The notes beneath the pieces are model-generated. The model saw only the letters and a list, made by a program, of their open reading frames with translations, was not told the origin of the DNA and ran no database searches. This document shows, piece by piece, positions 1 through 8,750 of a DNA stretch of 64,000 nucleotides. Both the position numbers and the translations under genes were made by a program. The DNA lies in the NCBI RefSeq assembly GCF_022179225.1, contig NZ_BPQL01000014.1:27826-91825 (forward strand), in the 5' to 3' direction. This stretch comes from Methylobacterium goesingense (GTDB lineage Bacteria; Pseudomonadota; Alphaproteobacteria; Rhizobiales; Beijerinckiaceae). How positions within the stretch are numbered: the first letter of the stretch is position 1; every line of letters starts with the position of its first letter.

Positions 1-663
1 CAGGGATCGGACCAGTGCGATGTATTCGTCATGGCTCATCAGCGTGCCGGTGGTGGCGTAGAGGTCGGTGCGCCAGCGCGGGGTCGCATTCATGTAGGCC
101 TCCCGGGTGGTGGCCTGGGGGTCGCTGGCGTCCATCTTGCCGTTGAGGCTCTTGAACTCGGCCAGGGTCAGGTCGCTGGTGCAGCAGCGGGCGGAAGCCT
201 TGCGCCCGGCGGCCGGGTCGGCGGGCTGGAAATCCTGGCTGCACTTGGCCGCTAGGTCCGGTCGGGCGAGGATGTCGGTGGTGGTGTGGAGGTCGCACTG
301 GGCGTGCCGGCAGACCAGTTTCCGGTCACGCGTGAAGGCGACATCGCATTCGATCACCCCGGCCCCCATGCGGGCGGCCGCCAGGATGCCCTCCCGCGTA
401 TGCTCGGGAAACTGCAGCGGTGCGCCCCGATGCGCGATCGAGAAGGGCCGCGCGGTGTAGAGCCGGTCCGCGCCGCAGGCCTGCAGGCGGTCCTTGAGGG
501 GGCCGGGCTTCATGCTGTCCACGAGGTAGAACGGCCGCGGCCCGAGCTGGGCCGGCTCGCCAGCCACCGCCGCGTCGGCGGCCAGGAACAGGGCCGCGCC
601 CAGCGCCGCCGCTCTCCGGAGGCGTCCACGTCCGGGAGATGCCGCGCCCATATCCGCCTCCAT
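1..663 (-). CDS. Glycerophosphodiester phosphodiesterase family protein (3' part outside window)
   Basis: The reading frame starts at ATG 663 and stays open to the left edge, giving 221 residues without a stop. Residues 15-35 form a hydrophobic Ala-rich signal-like segment, so the enzyme is probably periplasmic. The motif [14 protein letters not shown] followed by GVIECDV and a downstream HTTTD stretch matches the metal-binding start of the GDPD TIM barrel (His-Arg, Glu-x-Asp), which hydrolyses glycerophosphodiesters to glycerol-3-phosphate and an alcohol. The canonical HD pair after the ECDV strand reads RHAQCDLH here, so substrate class is uncertain. The gene is divergent from the exporter at 805. 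The C-terminal half cannot be judged. Confidence 0.85.
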   Translation of the reverse strand, partial: MEADMGAASPGRGRLRRAAALGAALFLAADAAVAGEPAQLGPRPFYLVDSMKPGPLKDRLQACGADRLYTARPFSIAHRGAPLQFPEHTREGILAAARMGAGVIECDVAFTRDRKLVCRHAQCDLHTTTDILARPDLAAKCSQDFQPADPAAGRKASARCCTSDLTLAEFKSLNGKMDASDPQATTREAYMNATPRWRTDLYATTGTLMSHDEYIALVRSL

Positions 664-804
664 GCCGGTTGCCTGCCCCCGGGAGGTAGGGCCGGCCCGT
701 GACCGGTCGATGAAGGTGCCCGGTCCGAGCCCGCTTCGCCTTGCCCGGCGCGGCCCCGCATGGGAGAGCGGCGCGGCCTCCCGCCTTCGGACATCCGGTC
801 TCCC

Positions 805-1671
805 ATGCCCTCCGCGACCCTGCTCGGCTTCGGCGCGATCCTGCTCTGGTCGCTGCTCGCCCTGTTCACCGCCCTGTCGGGGGCGGTGCCGCCGTTCCAG
901 CTCGCGGCGATGACCTTCGCGCTCGGTGGCCTCGTCGGCTGCGCCAGCTGGCTCGTGCGCCCCCAGGGCATCCGCGCCCTGCGCCAGCCCTGGCCGGTCT
1001 GGCTCCTCGGCGTCGGCGGCCTGTTCGGGTACCACGCCCTGTACTTCACCGCCCTGCGCCTCGCCCCGCCGGCGGAGGCGGGCCTGCTCAACTACCTCTG
1101 GCCGCTTCTCATCGTGCTGCTGTCGGCCCGGCTTCCCGGCGCGGCGGGCCTGCGCGCCGGCCATCTCGGCGGAGCCGCCCTCGGGCTCGCCGGCGTCGTG
1201 GTGCTGTTCGCCGGGCGAGGCGGGATCGACTTTTCCGCCGGGGCCGTGCCGGGCTATCTCGCGGCGCTGGCGGCCGCCTTCGTGTGGTCGGGCTATTCCG
1301 TGCTGTCGTCCCGGGTCGGGGCGGTGCCGACCGACGCGGTGGCGGGCTTCTGCCTCGCCACCGCCGCCCTCAGCCTCGCCTGCCACCGCGCCTTCGAGAC
1401 GACCCTGTGGCCGGCGGATGCGGTGCAATGGGCTGCCGTCGTCGCCCTCGGCCTGGGGCCGGTGGGCGCCGCCTTCTACCTCTGGGACATCGGCGTGAAG
1501 CGGGGCGACCTGCGCCTCCTCGGGGTCGCGGCCTACGCCGCGCCGATCCTCTCGACCCTGACCCTCGTGCTCGCCGGCTACGCCGAACCGAGCCCGGCCC
1601 TGGCGCTGGCCTGCCTCCTCATCGTCCTCGGCGCCGGGGTGGCGGTGCGGGCCTCCCGCGCCGGGCGCTAA
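805..1671 (+). CDS. EamA/DMT-family inner-membrane exporter, YddG-like
   Basis: The 288-residue product has about ten hydrophobic helices in two EamA repeats. Features such as [17 protein letters not shown] in the first half, and [17 protein letters not shown] with [14 protein letters not shown] in the second, resemble the aromatic amino-acid exporter YddG branch of the drug/metabolite transporter superfamily. The actual substrate is not shown by the sequence. An upstream in-frame ATG at 760 exists, but ATG 805 ([16 protein letters not shown]) places the first helix at the N terminus as usual. The TAA stop at 1669-1671 is the first part of the 105-bp repeat that begins at 1668. Confidence 0.85.
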   Translation: MPSATLLGFGAILLWSLLALFTALSGAVPPFQLAAMTFALGGLVGCASWLVRPQGIRALRQPWPVWLLGVGGLFGYHALYFTALRLAPPAEAGLLNYLWPLLIVLLSARLPGAAGLRAGHLGGAALGLAGVVVLFAGRGGIDFSAGAVPGYLAALAAAFVWSGYSVLSSRVGAVPTDAVAGFCLATAALSLACHRAFETTLWPADAVQWAAVVALGLGPVGAAFYLWDIGVKRGDLRLLGVAAYAAPILSTLTLVLAGYAEPSPALALACLLIVLGAGVAVRASRAGR

Positions 1672-1772
1672 GCAGGTTCGCCTCGGCAAGCCAACGCTTC
1701 ACCCTGCTTCGCTCCTTGGTATGTCACAGGTTTTAGCCGCAAAACCGGCGGCCACTTTTGCGAAACCTGCTT
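1668..1772. repeat. 105-bp interspersed palindromic element, copy 1
   Basis: This stretch is the same length as, and about 91% identical (9 differences counted by eye) to, 39338-39442. The left end reads CTAAGCAGGTTCGCC and the right end GCGAAACCTGCTT, so the ends are imperfect inverted repeats of roughly 12 bp. An internal hairpin GGTTTT-AGCCGC-AAAACC lies near its right half. It fills the gap between two convergent genes (exporter stop 1671, cupin stop 1785) and supplies the exporter's TAA. It resembles in style the small palindromic intergenic elements of rhizobia (RIME-like), but I cannot name the family. Confidence 0.8.
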
Positions 1773-1784
1773 CGATCCCGAGCC

Positions 1785-2234
1785 TCAGGCTCTGGGCATC
1801 GGCCGCCAGTCCGGGGGCGCCATCTCGAAGCCGGCGAACTCGAATGCGGGCGAGACCGTGCAGCCCACCAGCGTCCAGGCGCCGAGGCTGGTGGCGGTCT
1901 GCCAATGGCCGGCGGGAACCACGATCTGCGGCTGCTGCCCGCGCGTCAGGTCGGGTCCGAGATAGGCCGCATGCGCATCGTGCCCGTTCGGGCTGACCGT
2001 CAGGACGAGGGGTGCGCCGGCGTGCCAGTGCCAGATCTCGGCCGCGTCCACCCGGTGCCACTCGGAGACCTCGCCGAGATCGAGCAGGTAGTAGATCGCG
2101 CTGCCCACCGAGCGCCCGTCCACGGTCCGGGGATCGCGAAACGTCTCGCGGTAATGCCCGCCCTCCGGGTGGGGCGCGAGGCCGAGGCGGGCGATCACCT
2201 CGGCGGCGGTCGGTCCCTGTGATCCGGCACTCAT
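1785..2234 (-). CDS. DUF985 cupin-domain protein
   Basis: A 149-residue single-domain cupin starting at ATG 2234 (MSAGSQGPTAAEVIARLGL). The family signature is clear: HPEGGHYRETFRD near the start, then SAIYYLLDLGEVSEWHRVDAAEIWHWHAG, then GHWQTATSLGAWTLVGCTVSPAFEFAGFE at the end. The paired histidines of the EIWHWHAG strand would be the metal-site residues. DUF985 proteins are cytosolic cupins of unsettled function, some annotated as sugar-epimerase-like. The frame is open far upstream of 2234, but that extension is Arg/Pro-rich shadow sequence overlapping another gene. A GAGAGG ribosome-binding site precedes ATG 2234. Confidence 0.9.
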   Translation of the reverse strand: MSAGSQGPTAAEVIARLGLAPHPEGGHYRETFRDPRTVDGRSVGSAIYYLLDLGEVSEWHRVDAAEIWHWHAGAPLVLTVSPNGHDAHAAYLGPDLTRGQQPQIVVPAGHWQTATSLGAWTLVGCTVSPAFEFAGFEMAPPDWRPMPRA

Positions 2235-2247
2235 CGGCGACCTCTCA

Positions 2248-2298
2248 TCGACAGATTTTGCCTCGAAGAATCTTGCCTCCTCGAAGAATCTTGCATCG
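2248..2298. repeat. Short tandem repeat upstream of the cupin gene
   Basis: The 18-nt unit TCGAAGAATCTTGCCTCC (2263-2280) is repeated at 2281-2298 with its first 14 bases unchanged, and a weaker copy (TCGACAGATTTTGCC) lies at 2248-2262. It ends 14 nt before the cupin start codon, so it would form the 5' leader of that mRNA. It belongs to a recurring pattern in this window. Confidence 0.7.
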
Positions 2299-2319
2299 AA
2301 GCATCCCTGCGGACCCGCG

Positions 2320-3138
2320 TCATTCGATGGCCCCCTGCGGGAGGCTGAGGCCGGGGGGCGCCTTGGCGCCGCCCGGGCCGGCGGCCTTGGCGCCCGGCGC
2401 GCCCTGCTGCGATTTCGCCTTCGCGGGCTTGTCCTTGGCGGCGACCGGGGCGGCCTTGACGGCCGGCGCCTCGCCGCAGGACTGGAAGGCGAGCTGGGCC
2501 AGGGACTGACCGGCCTCGGAGACGATGTTGAGCGTGTCGGGCAGGGCCGTCGGGACGGCATCCCAGCGGATCGGGCCGCCCAGTAGCGCCTCCAGCGAGC
2601 CCGGGCTGCCGCCGCGGCGCAGGGCGAACAGGTCCGGCCCGTAGGCGGTGGCGGCCTTGCCCCCGATGACGACCTGGAGCACCCGCGTCGTCTCCGGGGT
2701 GAGCGGGCGCAGCGGGTTCTCGACCACGAGGGCCCCCGTGCGGGTGACCCAGACCGCGAAATCCTTCGGGCCTTCGTAGAGTGCGGCCTTGGCCTCGCAC
2801 TGCACCGTCAGCCCCGGCAGATTCGCCGCCGGCATCGGCGCGGGCGCCGGCTTTGGCTCCGGGACGGGCTCCGGTGGCGTAGCGGCGGCCCGGACCGGCA
2901 CTTCAGCGGGTGGCACCTCGGCGGGTGGCGCCTCGGTGCTTGGTTTCGGCTTGGGCGCGGGTTTCGGTTTGGGTTTCGGCTTGGGCGGACGCGGCTTCGG
3001 CGCCGGCGCGGCGGGCGCCTCGGTCTCGGGCGGCCCCTCCACCTCGGGTGCCTGCGACAGGGCCGGGCCGGCGCCCAGGAGCAGGAGCAGGAACACCGGC
3101 AGCAGGGCGCCCCACCGGCATGTGCGGAACGGCACCAT
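2320..3138 (-). CDS. Exported Pro/Lys-rich hypothetical protein
   Basis: The 272-residue product begins with a strong signal peptide (about residues 10-28, LLPVFLLLLLGAGPALSQA). A Pro/Lys/Glu/Ala-rich linker of KP and PA dipeptides follows (about residues 30-105). A compact domain of about 110 residues containing two cysteines (TVQCEAKAALYEGPKDFAVWV and FQSCGE) comes next, and then a low-complexity Ala/Gly/Lys tail. The linker is typical of proteins that span peptidoglycan. No family was recognised. Its ATG overlaps the stop of the upstream small membrane protein as TGATG, implying translational coupling and a shared envelope role. Confidence 0.8.
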   Translation of the reverse strand: MVPFRTCRWGALLPVFLLLLLGAGPALSQAPEVEGPPETEAPAAPAPKPRPPKPKPKPKPAPKPKPSTEAPPAEVPPAEVPVRAAATPPEPVPEPKPAPAPMPAANLPGLTVQCEAKAALYEGPKDFAVWVTRTGALVVENPLRPLTPETTRVLQVVIGGKAATAYGPDLFALRRGGSPGSLEALLGGPIRWDAVPTALPDTLNIVSEAGQSLAQLAFQSCGEAPAVKAAPVAAKDKPAKAKSQQGAPGAKAAGPGGAKAPPGLSLPQGAIE

Positions 3139-3413
3139 CAGCGGGTCTCCCGCTGCGTGTCCGGTGGCAGCGGCCGGGCCTTCGGATCGTCCGTCGGCTC
3201 GATCTCGAGGATCGTCGCCGTCCGGTCGATGGGACTGGGACGCGGCGGTTCCAGACTGCGCATCAGCGTCTCCTCGTCCTCGGCCTCGTCGATCAGGTCG
3301 ACTTCGCGCCCCATGCGCAGCTCGGGCCGCCGTCCGCGCATCAGCAGCGAGACCACGACGAGGCCGCAGAACAGGAGGGCCCCCAGGGCGCCCAGGATCA
3401 GGGTCGTTTCCAT
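3138..3413 (-). CDS. Small single-pass membrane protein, hypothetical
   Basis: This 91-residue protein starts at ATG 3413 (METTLILGALGALLFCGLVVVSLLM), giving one transmembrane helix at residues 4-25. A charged cytoplasmic tail rich in Asp/Glu and Pro follows. The stop codon overlaps the start of the exported protein downstream (TGATG at 3136-3140), so the two form a coupled pair. No domain family was recognised. The same frame is open further upstream, but no segment there looks like protein. Confidence 0.7.
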   Translation of the reverse strand: METTLILGALGALLFCGLVVVSLLMRGRRPELRMGREVDLIDEAEDEETLMRSLEPPRPSPIDRTATILEIEPTDDPKARPLPPDTQRETR

Positions 3414-3564
3414 GCCGGGTCCAGCGTTAGCCCAGGATGCGCCCCGTTGCATCCTTTCCTGGCGAAGCAACAGATCCGGACCTTGCCCACATCCCCGGGC
3501 CGGAACGGTCCTTGCGTCTTCGCCCACGGATGTCAGAAGCGGGTGGTCCGCGCGGGCCGCGTGG

Positions 3565-3645
3565 CCCGAGACCCGGCGTCTCGGGAACCTCCAGTCCAAG
3601 ACCCCAGTCCGAGACCTCACGCCAAGACCTCACGCCAAGACCTCA
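3565..3645. repeat. Hairpin and 13-nt tandem repeats in the leader of the PEP carboxylase-like gene
   Basis: An 8-bp perfect stem CCCGAGAC/GTCTCGGG occupies 3565-3585. It is followed by four consecutive 13-nt units from 3594 (GTCCAAGACCCCA, GTCCGAGACCTCA, then CGCCAAGACCTCA twice), ending about 40 nt before ATG 3685. A weaker fifth unit precedes them. The array is probably transcribed as leader of the gene at 3685. Confidence 0.65.
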
Positions 3646-3684
3646 CGCGCGAAACAATCCACGCCCAAGAACCAAGGTCGATCG

Positions 3685-6606
3685 ATGCGCATGCATGACC
3701 TCAAGATGGCCGATGCAGCCCCGGACGCGGAGCGCCGTCCCGGCAATGCGGAGGGCCTGGAGCAGGAGCTTCTGCGGCTGATCGAGGAATCCCGCGAACA
3801 GGCCGCCGAGGACCCGTTCCGCAATCCCGTCCTGGCGGTCACCCTGGCCATCACCCGGCGCTTCGACCGGGGCGAGATCGGCGAGGATGACCTCGACGCC
3901 CTGTTCCCCCGGCTCCGTGCCCAATCCCTGGGCGCCCGCGCCGAGCGCCTGCGCGCCTATGTGGGCCTCGACCGCGATGCAGGCGCCGCGCCGGACACCC
4001 GGATGGCAGCCCGCCTCGTGGCGGCGGTGCCGGAGCGCCAGGGGGCTTTCGAGACCTTCCGCGATCTCGTGAGCCGCACGGGCTTCGCCGTGGTATTTAC
4101 CGCGCACCCGACCTTCGGAATGCCGCGGGCCATCGCCGCGCTGATCGCCGAGGCCGCGAGCGAGGCCGACGCTGCGGCCCGGACGCCGCTTGTGGCGCGC
4201 GCGGCCGGCCTCTCCACCCGGCCCGACCCGAAGATCAGCCTCGACGATGAGTTCGATCAGGCCTGCGTCGCGGCCAATCACGGCCGCACCGCGCTCGACG
4301 CCTTCAACGCCGCCCTGCTGGACGCCGCCCGCGCGCGCTGGCCCGACCGCTGGACCGAACTCGTGCCCAAGCCCTTCGCCATCGCGAGCTGGGTCGGCTG
4401 CGACACGGACGGACGCACGGATATCGGCTGGTGGGACACCCTGCGCTACCGCCTGGAATCGAAGCGGATGCAGCTCGACCGGGTCATGCGCCATCTACCC
4501 CAGCTGCCGGCCACGAAGGTGGTGCGTGACCTGACGGGGAACGCGCTCGCGGCCGTGAACCGCCAGCTCGCCGTGGCCCCCCGCCTCGGCACCAAGCCTT
4601 CCCTCGAGGCGGTGCATCGCTTCGCCCTGGCCCTGATCATCGAGCGCGAGCGGGCCCAGACCGATTCCAGCGCGATCCTGGCCGGGCTCGCGGGCGCCGT
4701 CGGGGGCGTGGAATCCGAGGCGGACAAGCGCAGCATCGCGCTCCTGCGCTCGGGCATCGCCACCCACGGCCTCTCGAACGCCCTGCCGCATTTCCGGCTC
4801 AACGCCAGCCAGATCCACAACGCGGTACGGCGGGTCACCGACCTCGAAGGCGAGCCCACCGACGCCGCCCAGCGCCGCTCGCATCTGGCCACCATCCACG
4901 CGCTTCTCAACGACGTGCAGGCGGTGGACGTCGACTTCGGGGCGCTGGCCGCCGAGCGCGCCTCGGCCGCCCGGCTGATGATGACGATCACCCAGATCCT
5001 CAAGCACGTGGACGGCACGCACCCCGTGCGCTTCCTCATCGCCGAGACCGAGACAGGCTACACCCTGCTCGCCGCCCTGTGGCTGGCACGGCATTACGGG
5101 ATCGCCGACAAGGTCGAAATCACGCCGCTGTTCGAGACCGCGAGCGCCCTCGAACAGGGCGTGCGCGTCCTCGACGATGCGCTCCGCAACCCGCACTGGC
5201 GGGCCTACCTCAAGCGCATCGGCCGGCTCACCGTGCAGTTCGGCTACTCGGATTCCGGGCGCTATGTCGGCCAGCTCGCGGCGAGCTTCTGGATCGAGCG
5301 CCTGCGCCTGCGCATCACCGAGCTGATGGTGCAGAACGACCTCACGGGGGTCGAGCTCGCGATCTTCGACACGCACGGCGAATCCATCGGCCGGGGCGCG
5401 CACCCGACCAGCTTACGCGACCGCCTCGCCTATCTCGCCCCCGAGGACGCCCGGCGCCGGAACCGCGCGGCGGGCATCCGGGTGCGCCTCGAATCGAGCT
5501 TCCAGGGCTCGGACGGCTACCTGATGTTCGGCACCCTGCCGCTGGCGCAGGCGACGGTGGAGCGCATCGCCGAGCACGTCTTCGCCCTCGATGTGGCCGA
5601 CGACGATTCGTTCGCCGACTACGTGCTGTCCGATCCGGCGAGCGGGGCCGACGAGACGGACGACCCGATCTACGCCGAGCCGGACTTCGCCGCCGAGTTC
5701 TTCACCGTGGTGCGCCAGGACATGGAAGCGCTGGTGGACGATCCCGGCTACGCCGCGCTGCTGGGCACCTTCGGCCCGAGCCTACTCGACCGCACCGGCT
5801 CGCGGCCGGTGGCGCGCCAGACCGATGGCGGCGGCCCGACCATGATCACCCACCCGCGCCAGATGCGGGCGATCCCCAACAATGCGATCCTGCAGCAGCT
5901 TGGCTTCCTCGCCAATTCCCTGCACGGCGTCGGCCGCGCCGCAGGCCGGACGCCGGACCTGTTCCGCGACATGCGGCGCGATTCGGTGCGCTTCTCCCGC
6001 GCCTTCCGCCTCGCGCAGCACGCCTCGAACGTCTCCGACCTCGACGTGCTGCGGGCCTATATCGACACCCTCGACCCGGCCGTGTGGCTGGAGCGCGCCC
6101 GGCGCACCCAGCGGGACAGCCGGCGCGAGGAACTCGTGGTCATCGCCAACGCCCTCGATCGCCTGCGCCTCGCCCCGGATCTGCGACACCTGTTCGGCCG
6201 CCTGACCTGCGACTGGCTGAGCCTGCGGGCGGCCGCCCCCGACCTCGGCCGGATGTCGGTCCGCCTGACCCTGCTGCACGCGATCCGGCTCGCCCTGATC
6301 CACCGGATCTGGTTCCTGGCCGTGCACATCCCGGGCTTCCGGCCGCAATCGGGGGTGAGCCGCGAGGCGCTGATCGAGCGCTTCCTGCGCCTCGACATCG
6401 ACGGCTGCCTCACCCTGCTGGAGGACATCTTTCCGGTCACGCCCGATCCCACCCTCGGCCTGAACTTCGGCGAGCCGGCGGGCCCGCGCGATGTGGGCAC
6501 CTACGAGGCCGAGCACCGGACGCTGTTCGAGCCGATCCGGCGCAGCTTCCTCCGCGTGCGCGAGATCTCGGGCATGATCCAGCACGAGGTGGGCGCGTTC
6601 GGCTGA
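3685..6606 (+). CDS. Divergent phosphoenolpyruvate carboxylase-family protein
   Basis: The 973-residue product is of PEP carboxylase length or slightly longer. It keeps the N-terminal active-site block VVFTAHPTFG (catalytic His of TAHPTE, about residue 138) and the block GYSDSGRYVGQLAASFWI (about residue 520). The third hallmark, FHGRGGTVGRGG, is replaced by FDTHGESIGRGAHP, and the C terminus ends EVGAFG rather than the conserved MRNTG that contacts the active site. PEP carboxylase makes oxaloacetate from PEP and bicarbonate and is central to the serine cycle, but this looks like a second, diverged paralogue whose activity is doubtful. In-frame ATGs at 3685, 3691 and 3706 are alternatives. 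Confidence 0.75.
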   Translation: MRMHDLKMADAAPDAERRPGNAEGLEQELLRLIEESREQAAEDPFRNPVLAVTLAITRRFDRGEIGEDDLDALFPRLRAQSLGARAERLRAYVGLDRDAGAAPDTRMAARLVAAVPERQGAFETFRDLVSRTGFAVVFTAHPTFGMPRAIAALIAEAASEADAAARTPLVARAAGLSTRPDPKISLDDEFDQACVAANHGRTALDAFNAALLDAARARWPDRWTELVPKPFAIASWVGCDTDGRTDIGWWDTLRYRLESKRMQLDRVMRHLPQLPATKVVRDLTGNALAAVNRQLAVAPRLGTKPSLEAVHRFALALIIERERAQTDSSAILAGLAGAVGGVESEADKRSIALLRSGIATHGLSNALPHFRLNASQIHNAVRRVTDLEGEPTDAAQRRSHLATIHALLNDVQAVDVDFGALAAERASAARLMMTITQILKHVDGTHPVRFLIAETETGYTLLAALWLARHYGIADKVEITPLFETASALEQGVRVLDDALRNPHWRAYLKRIGRLTVQFGYSDSGRYVGQLAASFWIERLRLRITELMVQNDLTGVELAIFDTHGESIGRGAHPTSLRDRLAYLAPEDARRRNRAAGIRVRLESSFQGSDGYLMFGTLPLAQATVERIAEHVFALDVADDDSFADYVLSDPASGADETDDPIYAEPDFAAEFFTVVRQDMEALVDDPGYAALLGTFGPSLLDRTGSRPVARQTDGGGPTMITHPRQMRAIPNNAILQQLGFLANSLHGVGRAAGRTPDLFRDMRRDSVRFSRAFRLAQHASNVSDLDVLRAYIDTLDPAVWLERARRTQRDSRREELVVIANALDRLRLAPDLRHLFGRLTCDWLSLRAAAPDLGRMSVRLTLLHAIRLALIHRIWFLAVHIPGFRPQSGVSREALIERFLRLDIDGCLTLLEDIFPVTPDPTLGLNFGEPAGPRDVGTYEAEHRTLFEPIRRSFLRVREISGMIQHEVGAFG

Positions 6607-6708
6607 GGCCGGGCGCACGGGGCGGATCGCCCGCGTTCGGGGCGATCGAGGGTCAGCCCCGGCCCGTCGGGGTCGCCGGATCACCCTGACGGAATATCGG
6701 GATCTCGA

Positions 6709-8154
6709 TCAGTGCGGATCGGCGCCCGTCCGGGCGGCGTCCTTCCTCATCGCGGCCGCCGCGGCCGACAATCCCCAGCGGACCAGGTCTTCGGCCTGGT
6801 CGGCCGTTCCGGCCTCGGCGTAGCAGCGCAACTCGGGCGCGTTGCCGGATGCACGGAAGTGGATCGTGCGGCCGCCATCGAGTTCCATCCTCACGCCGTC
6901 CTGCTCGTCGACGGCCCGCACGGCGCCGATCGGCCGAACGAAATCCTGCCGGAACGCCTCCTGGCCGAGCTGGCGCAGGAACGGCCCGCTCCGCTCGGCC
7001 GGCGTCTCGGGCAGGCGGTCGCTCGCCGTCTCGCCCACGGAGAGGGACGTGACGAGATCGGCGAGGGACAGCCCGGCGCGACGCGCCGCGGCCAGGGTCG
7101 CCAGGATGGGGAGCATCGCATCGCGCGTCGGCAGCGCGGGCAGGGTCCGGCCGTCGATCGCGACGTCCGAACCGAGCAGGAAGCCGCCATTCGCCTCGAA
7201 GCCGACGACGGCGCGCGCGCCCTCCTGCTCCGCCCGCGCCATGCCGGCGATGACGTAGGGCGAGCCGACCCGCGTGCGCAGCACCTGCCGGAACCCGCCC
7301 GCCTGCTCGATGGCCGAACCGGCGGTGACGGGCACGACGACGGTGTCGACGTCGAGGTACCGCGCGGTGATCAGCCCGAGCACGTCGCCCCGCAGGATGC
7401 GGCCGGCCGCATCCGCGACCAGGGGCCGGTCGGCGTCGCCGTCGGTCGTCACGAGGGCGTCGAAATCGCCGGACGCCATGGCCTGGCGAATGAAGGCGAT
7501 GTCCTCCGGACGATGGGCCTCCGTGTCGATCGGAACGAAGTGGTCCGCGCGCCCGATCGCGGTCACGGCCGCCCCCAGCGCCGTCAGGAGCTCGACGAGC
7601 AGGTCCCGCGCCACGGAACTCTGCTGGTAGACGGCGATCTTGAGGCCGGCCAGCATGTCGGCGCCGAAGGCCTCGCGGTAGCGCTGGCGGTAACGGTCCG
7701 TCGCCCCGGTCTCCGGCGTGGCGGGATCGGCCGCCGCCATCGCGCCCGGCGTGGCGACGTCGCCGAGGGCGGCCAGGATGGCGGTCTCGTCAGTCTTGGT
7801 GATCTCGCCGTCGGGCCGATAGAATTTCAGGCCGTTCCGGTCCTCCGGGATGTGGCTGCCGGTGACCATCACCGCGCAAGCGCCGCGCCGGAGCGCTTCC
7901 AGGGCCAGGGCCGGCGTCGGCAGCGCGCCGCAATCCACGGCCGTGAAGCCGGCGCCCGCCGCGGCGGCGGCCACCGTCGCCGCGATGCCGGGGCTGCTGT
8001 CGCGCAGGTCCCGCCCGATCACGACGGTGCGGCCGGTGCCGGTCGTCGCCGCGATGGAGCGGAAGAAGGCGCTCGCATAAGCATAGCTCGGCCACCCCAC
8101 GAGGTCGGTCACCAGCCCACGCAGACCGCTCGTCCCGAATTTCAAGCTGCTCAT
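6709..8154 (-). CDS. Phosphomannomutase/phosphoglucomutase (alpha-D-phosphohexomutase family)
   Basis: The 481-residue protein starts at ATG 8154 (MSSLKFGTSGLRGLVTDLVG). Family signatures in order are FGTSGLRG at the N terminus; VMVTGSHIPEDRNGLKFY, the phosphoserine loop with active Ser in TGSH; TTDGDADRPL, the Mg-binding DGDxDR loop; FEANGGFLLG, the sugar-specificity loop; and HFRASGNAPELRCYAEA, the phosphate-binding loop. The reaction is interconversion of hexose-1- and hexose-6-phosphates for exopolysaccharide or LPS precursors. The TGSHIPED loop departs slightly from the usual TASHNP. A long upstream extension of the frame is not protein-like. It converges on the PEP carboxylase-like gene. 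Confidence 0.9.
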   Translation of the reverse strand: MSSLKFGTSGLRGLVTDLVGWPSYAYASAFFRSIAATTGTGRTVVIGRDLRDSSPGIAATVAAAAAGAGFTAVDCGALPTPALALEALRRGACAVMVTGSHIPEDRNGLKFYRPDGEITKTDETAILAALGDVATPGAMAAADPATPETGATDRYRQRYREAFGADMLAGLKIAVYQQSSVARDLLVELLTALGAAVTAIGRADHFVPIDTEAHRPEDIAFIRQAMASGDFDALVTTDGDADRPLVADAAGRILRGDVLGLITARYLDVDTVVVPVTAGSAIEQAGGFRQVLRTRVGSPYVIAGMARAEQEGARAVVGFEANGGFLLGSDVAIDGRTLPALPTRDAMLPILATLAAARRAGLSLADLVTSLSVGETASDRLPETPAERSGPFLRQLGQEAFRQDFVRPIGAVRAVDEQDGVRMELDGGRTIHFRASGNAPELRCYAEAGTADQAEDLVRWGLSAAAAAMRKDAARTGADPH

Positions 8155-8322
8155 GAGGTGTCCTGTCTGAGGGGCGCGACGCGGTGCCGGGGAAGCGTCG
8201 GCAGCGCTTCTATAAAGGGCTGCCGGATTCTCCAAATGTTTGCTCGTTCGTCGTATGAAGTCTCGGGTCGACACCGAACCGGCCTCCACCGAGGCAGTTC
8301 GAGACCATCGCCCGGAGGTGCC

Positions 8323-8550
8323 ATGCGACAATCGCTGTGGGATCGGCTGACCACGCGGGACAGGGCGCGTGAAGCCTGTTTCCTGAGCGGGCGGGAGCCG
8401 GACGAGTTGGTGGCCGGCGTCATCGTCGATGCCGCCGGCCGGCGGCACTGGTGTCGGAAGGCGCGCTGGCGTTGGTACGCCGATGCGGTGACGACTGCGA
8501 CCCCCGCGCCGGTCGAACATCAGGACAACGGGCCGGGTGTCGAGGTGTGA
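8323..8550 (+). CDS. Hypothetical 75-residue protein
   Basis: The frame begins at ATG 8323, six bases after GGAGGTG, a near-perfect Shine-Dalgarno sequence, which decides the start. The product (MRQSLWDRLTTRDRAREACF at the N terminus) is basic, contains a central VIVDAAGRRHWCRKARWRWY stretch, and has no signal peptide or membrane helix. It is divergent from the phosphohexomutase gene. No family was recognised. The ribosome-binding site and codon bias favour a real gene. Confidence 0.55.
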   Translation: MRQSLWDRLTTRDRAREACFLSGREPDELVAGVIVDAAGRRHWCRKARWRWYADAVTTATPAPVEHQDNGPGVEV

Positions 8551-8750
8551 GACCCGGTCACGGGATGTTGACGAGCCCCTGAGCGAGGCGGCGATGTCTC
8601 ACGCGATGCGGGTGTTCCGATCGTAGGTGACACTGACACGAGCGTGTCTGTCGCGGGCGCGGGACGAGAGGCCATCCAGCATTCCGGTACGCCGCCGTCG
8701 AGCCTGCGGCCATCCGATCCGGCCGCGACCAGTCCGGTGCCGGTCGTGCC

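Noticed and set aside
3621..3648. A CRISPR-like array from regularly spaced repeats before the PEP carboxylase-like gene
   Set aside because: The units are 13 nt, directly adjacent with no spacers, and there are no cas genes.
6712..8550. A 612-codon + strand open frame opposite the phosphohexomutase
   Set aside because: It is the antisense shadow of a well-supported gene in high G+C DNA; only its last 75 codons from ATG 8323, beyond the phosphohexomutase, have a ribosome-binding site and are kept.
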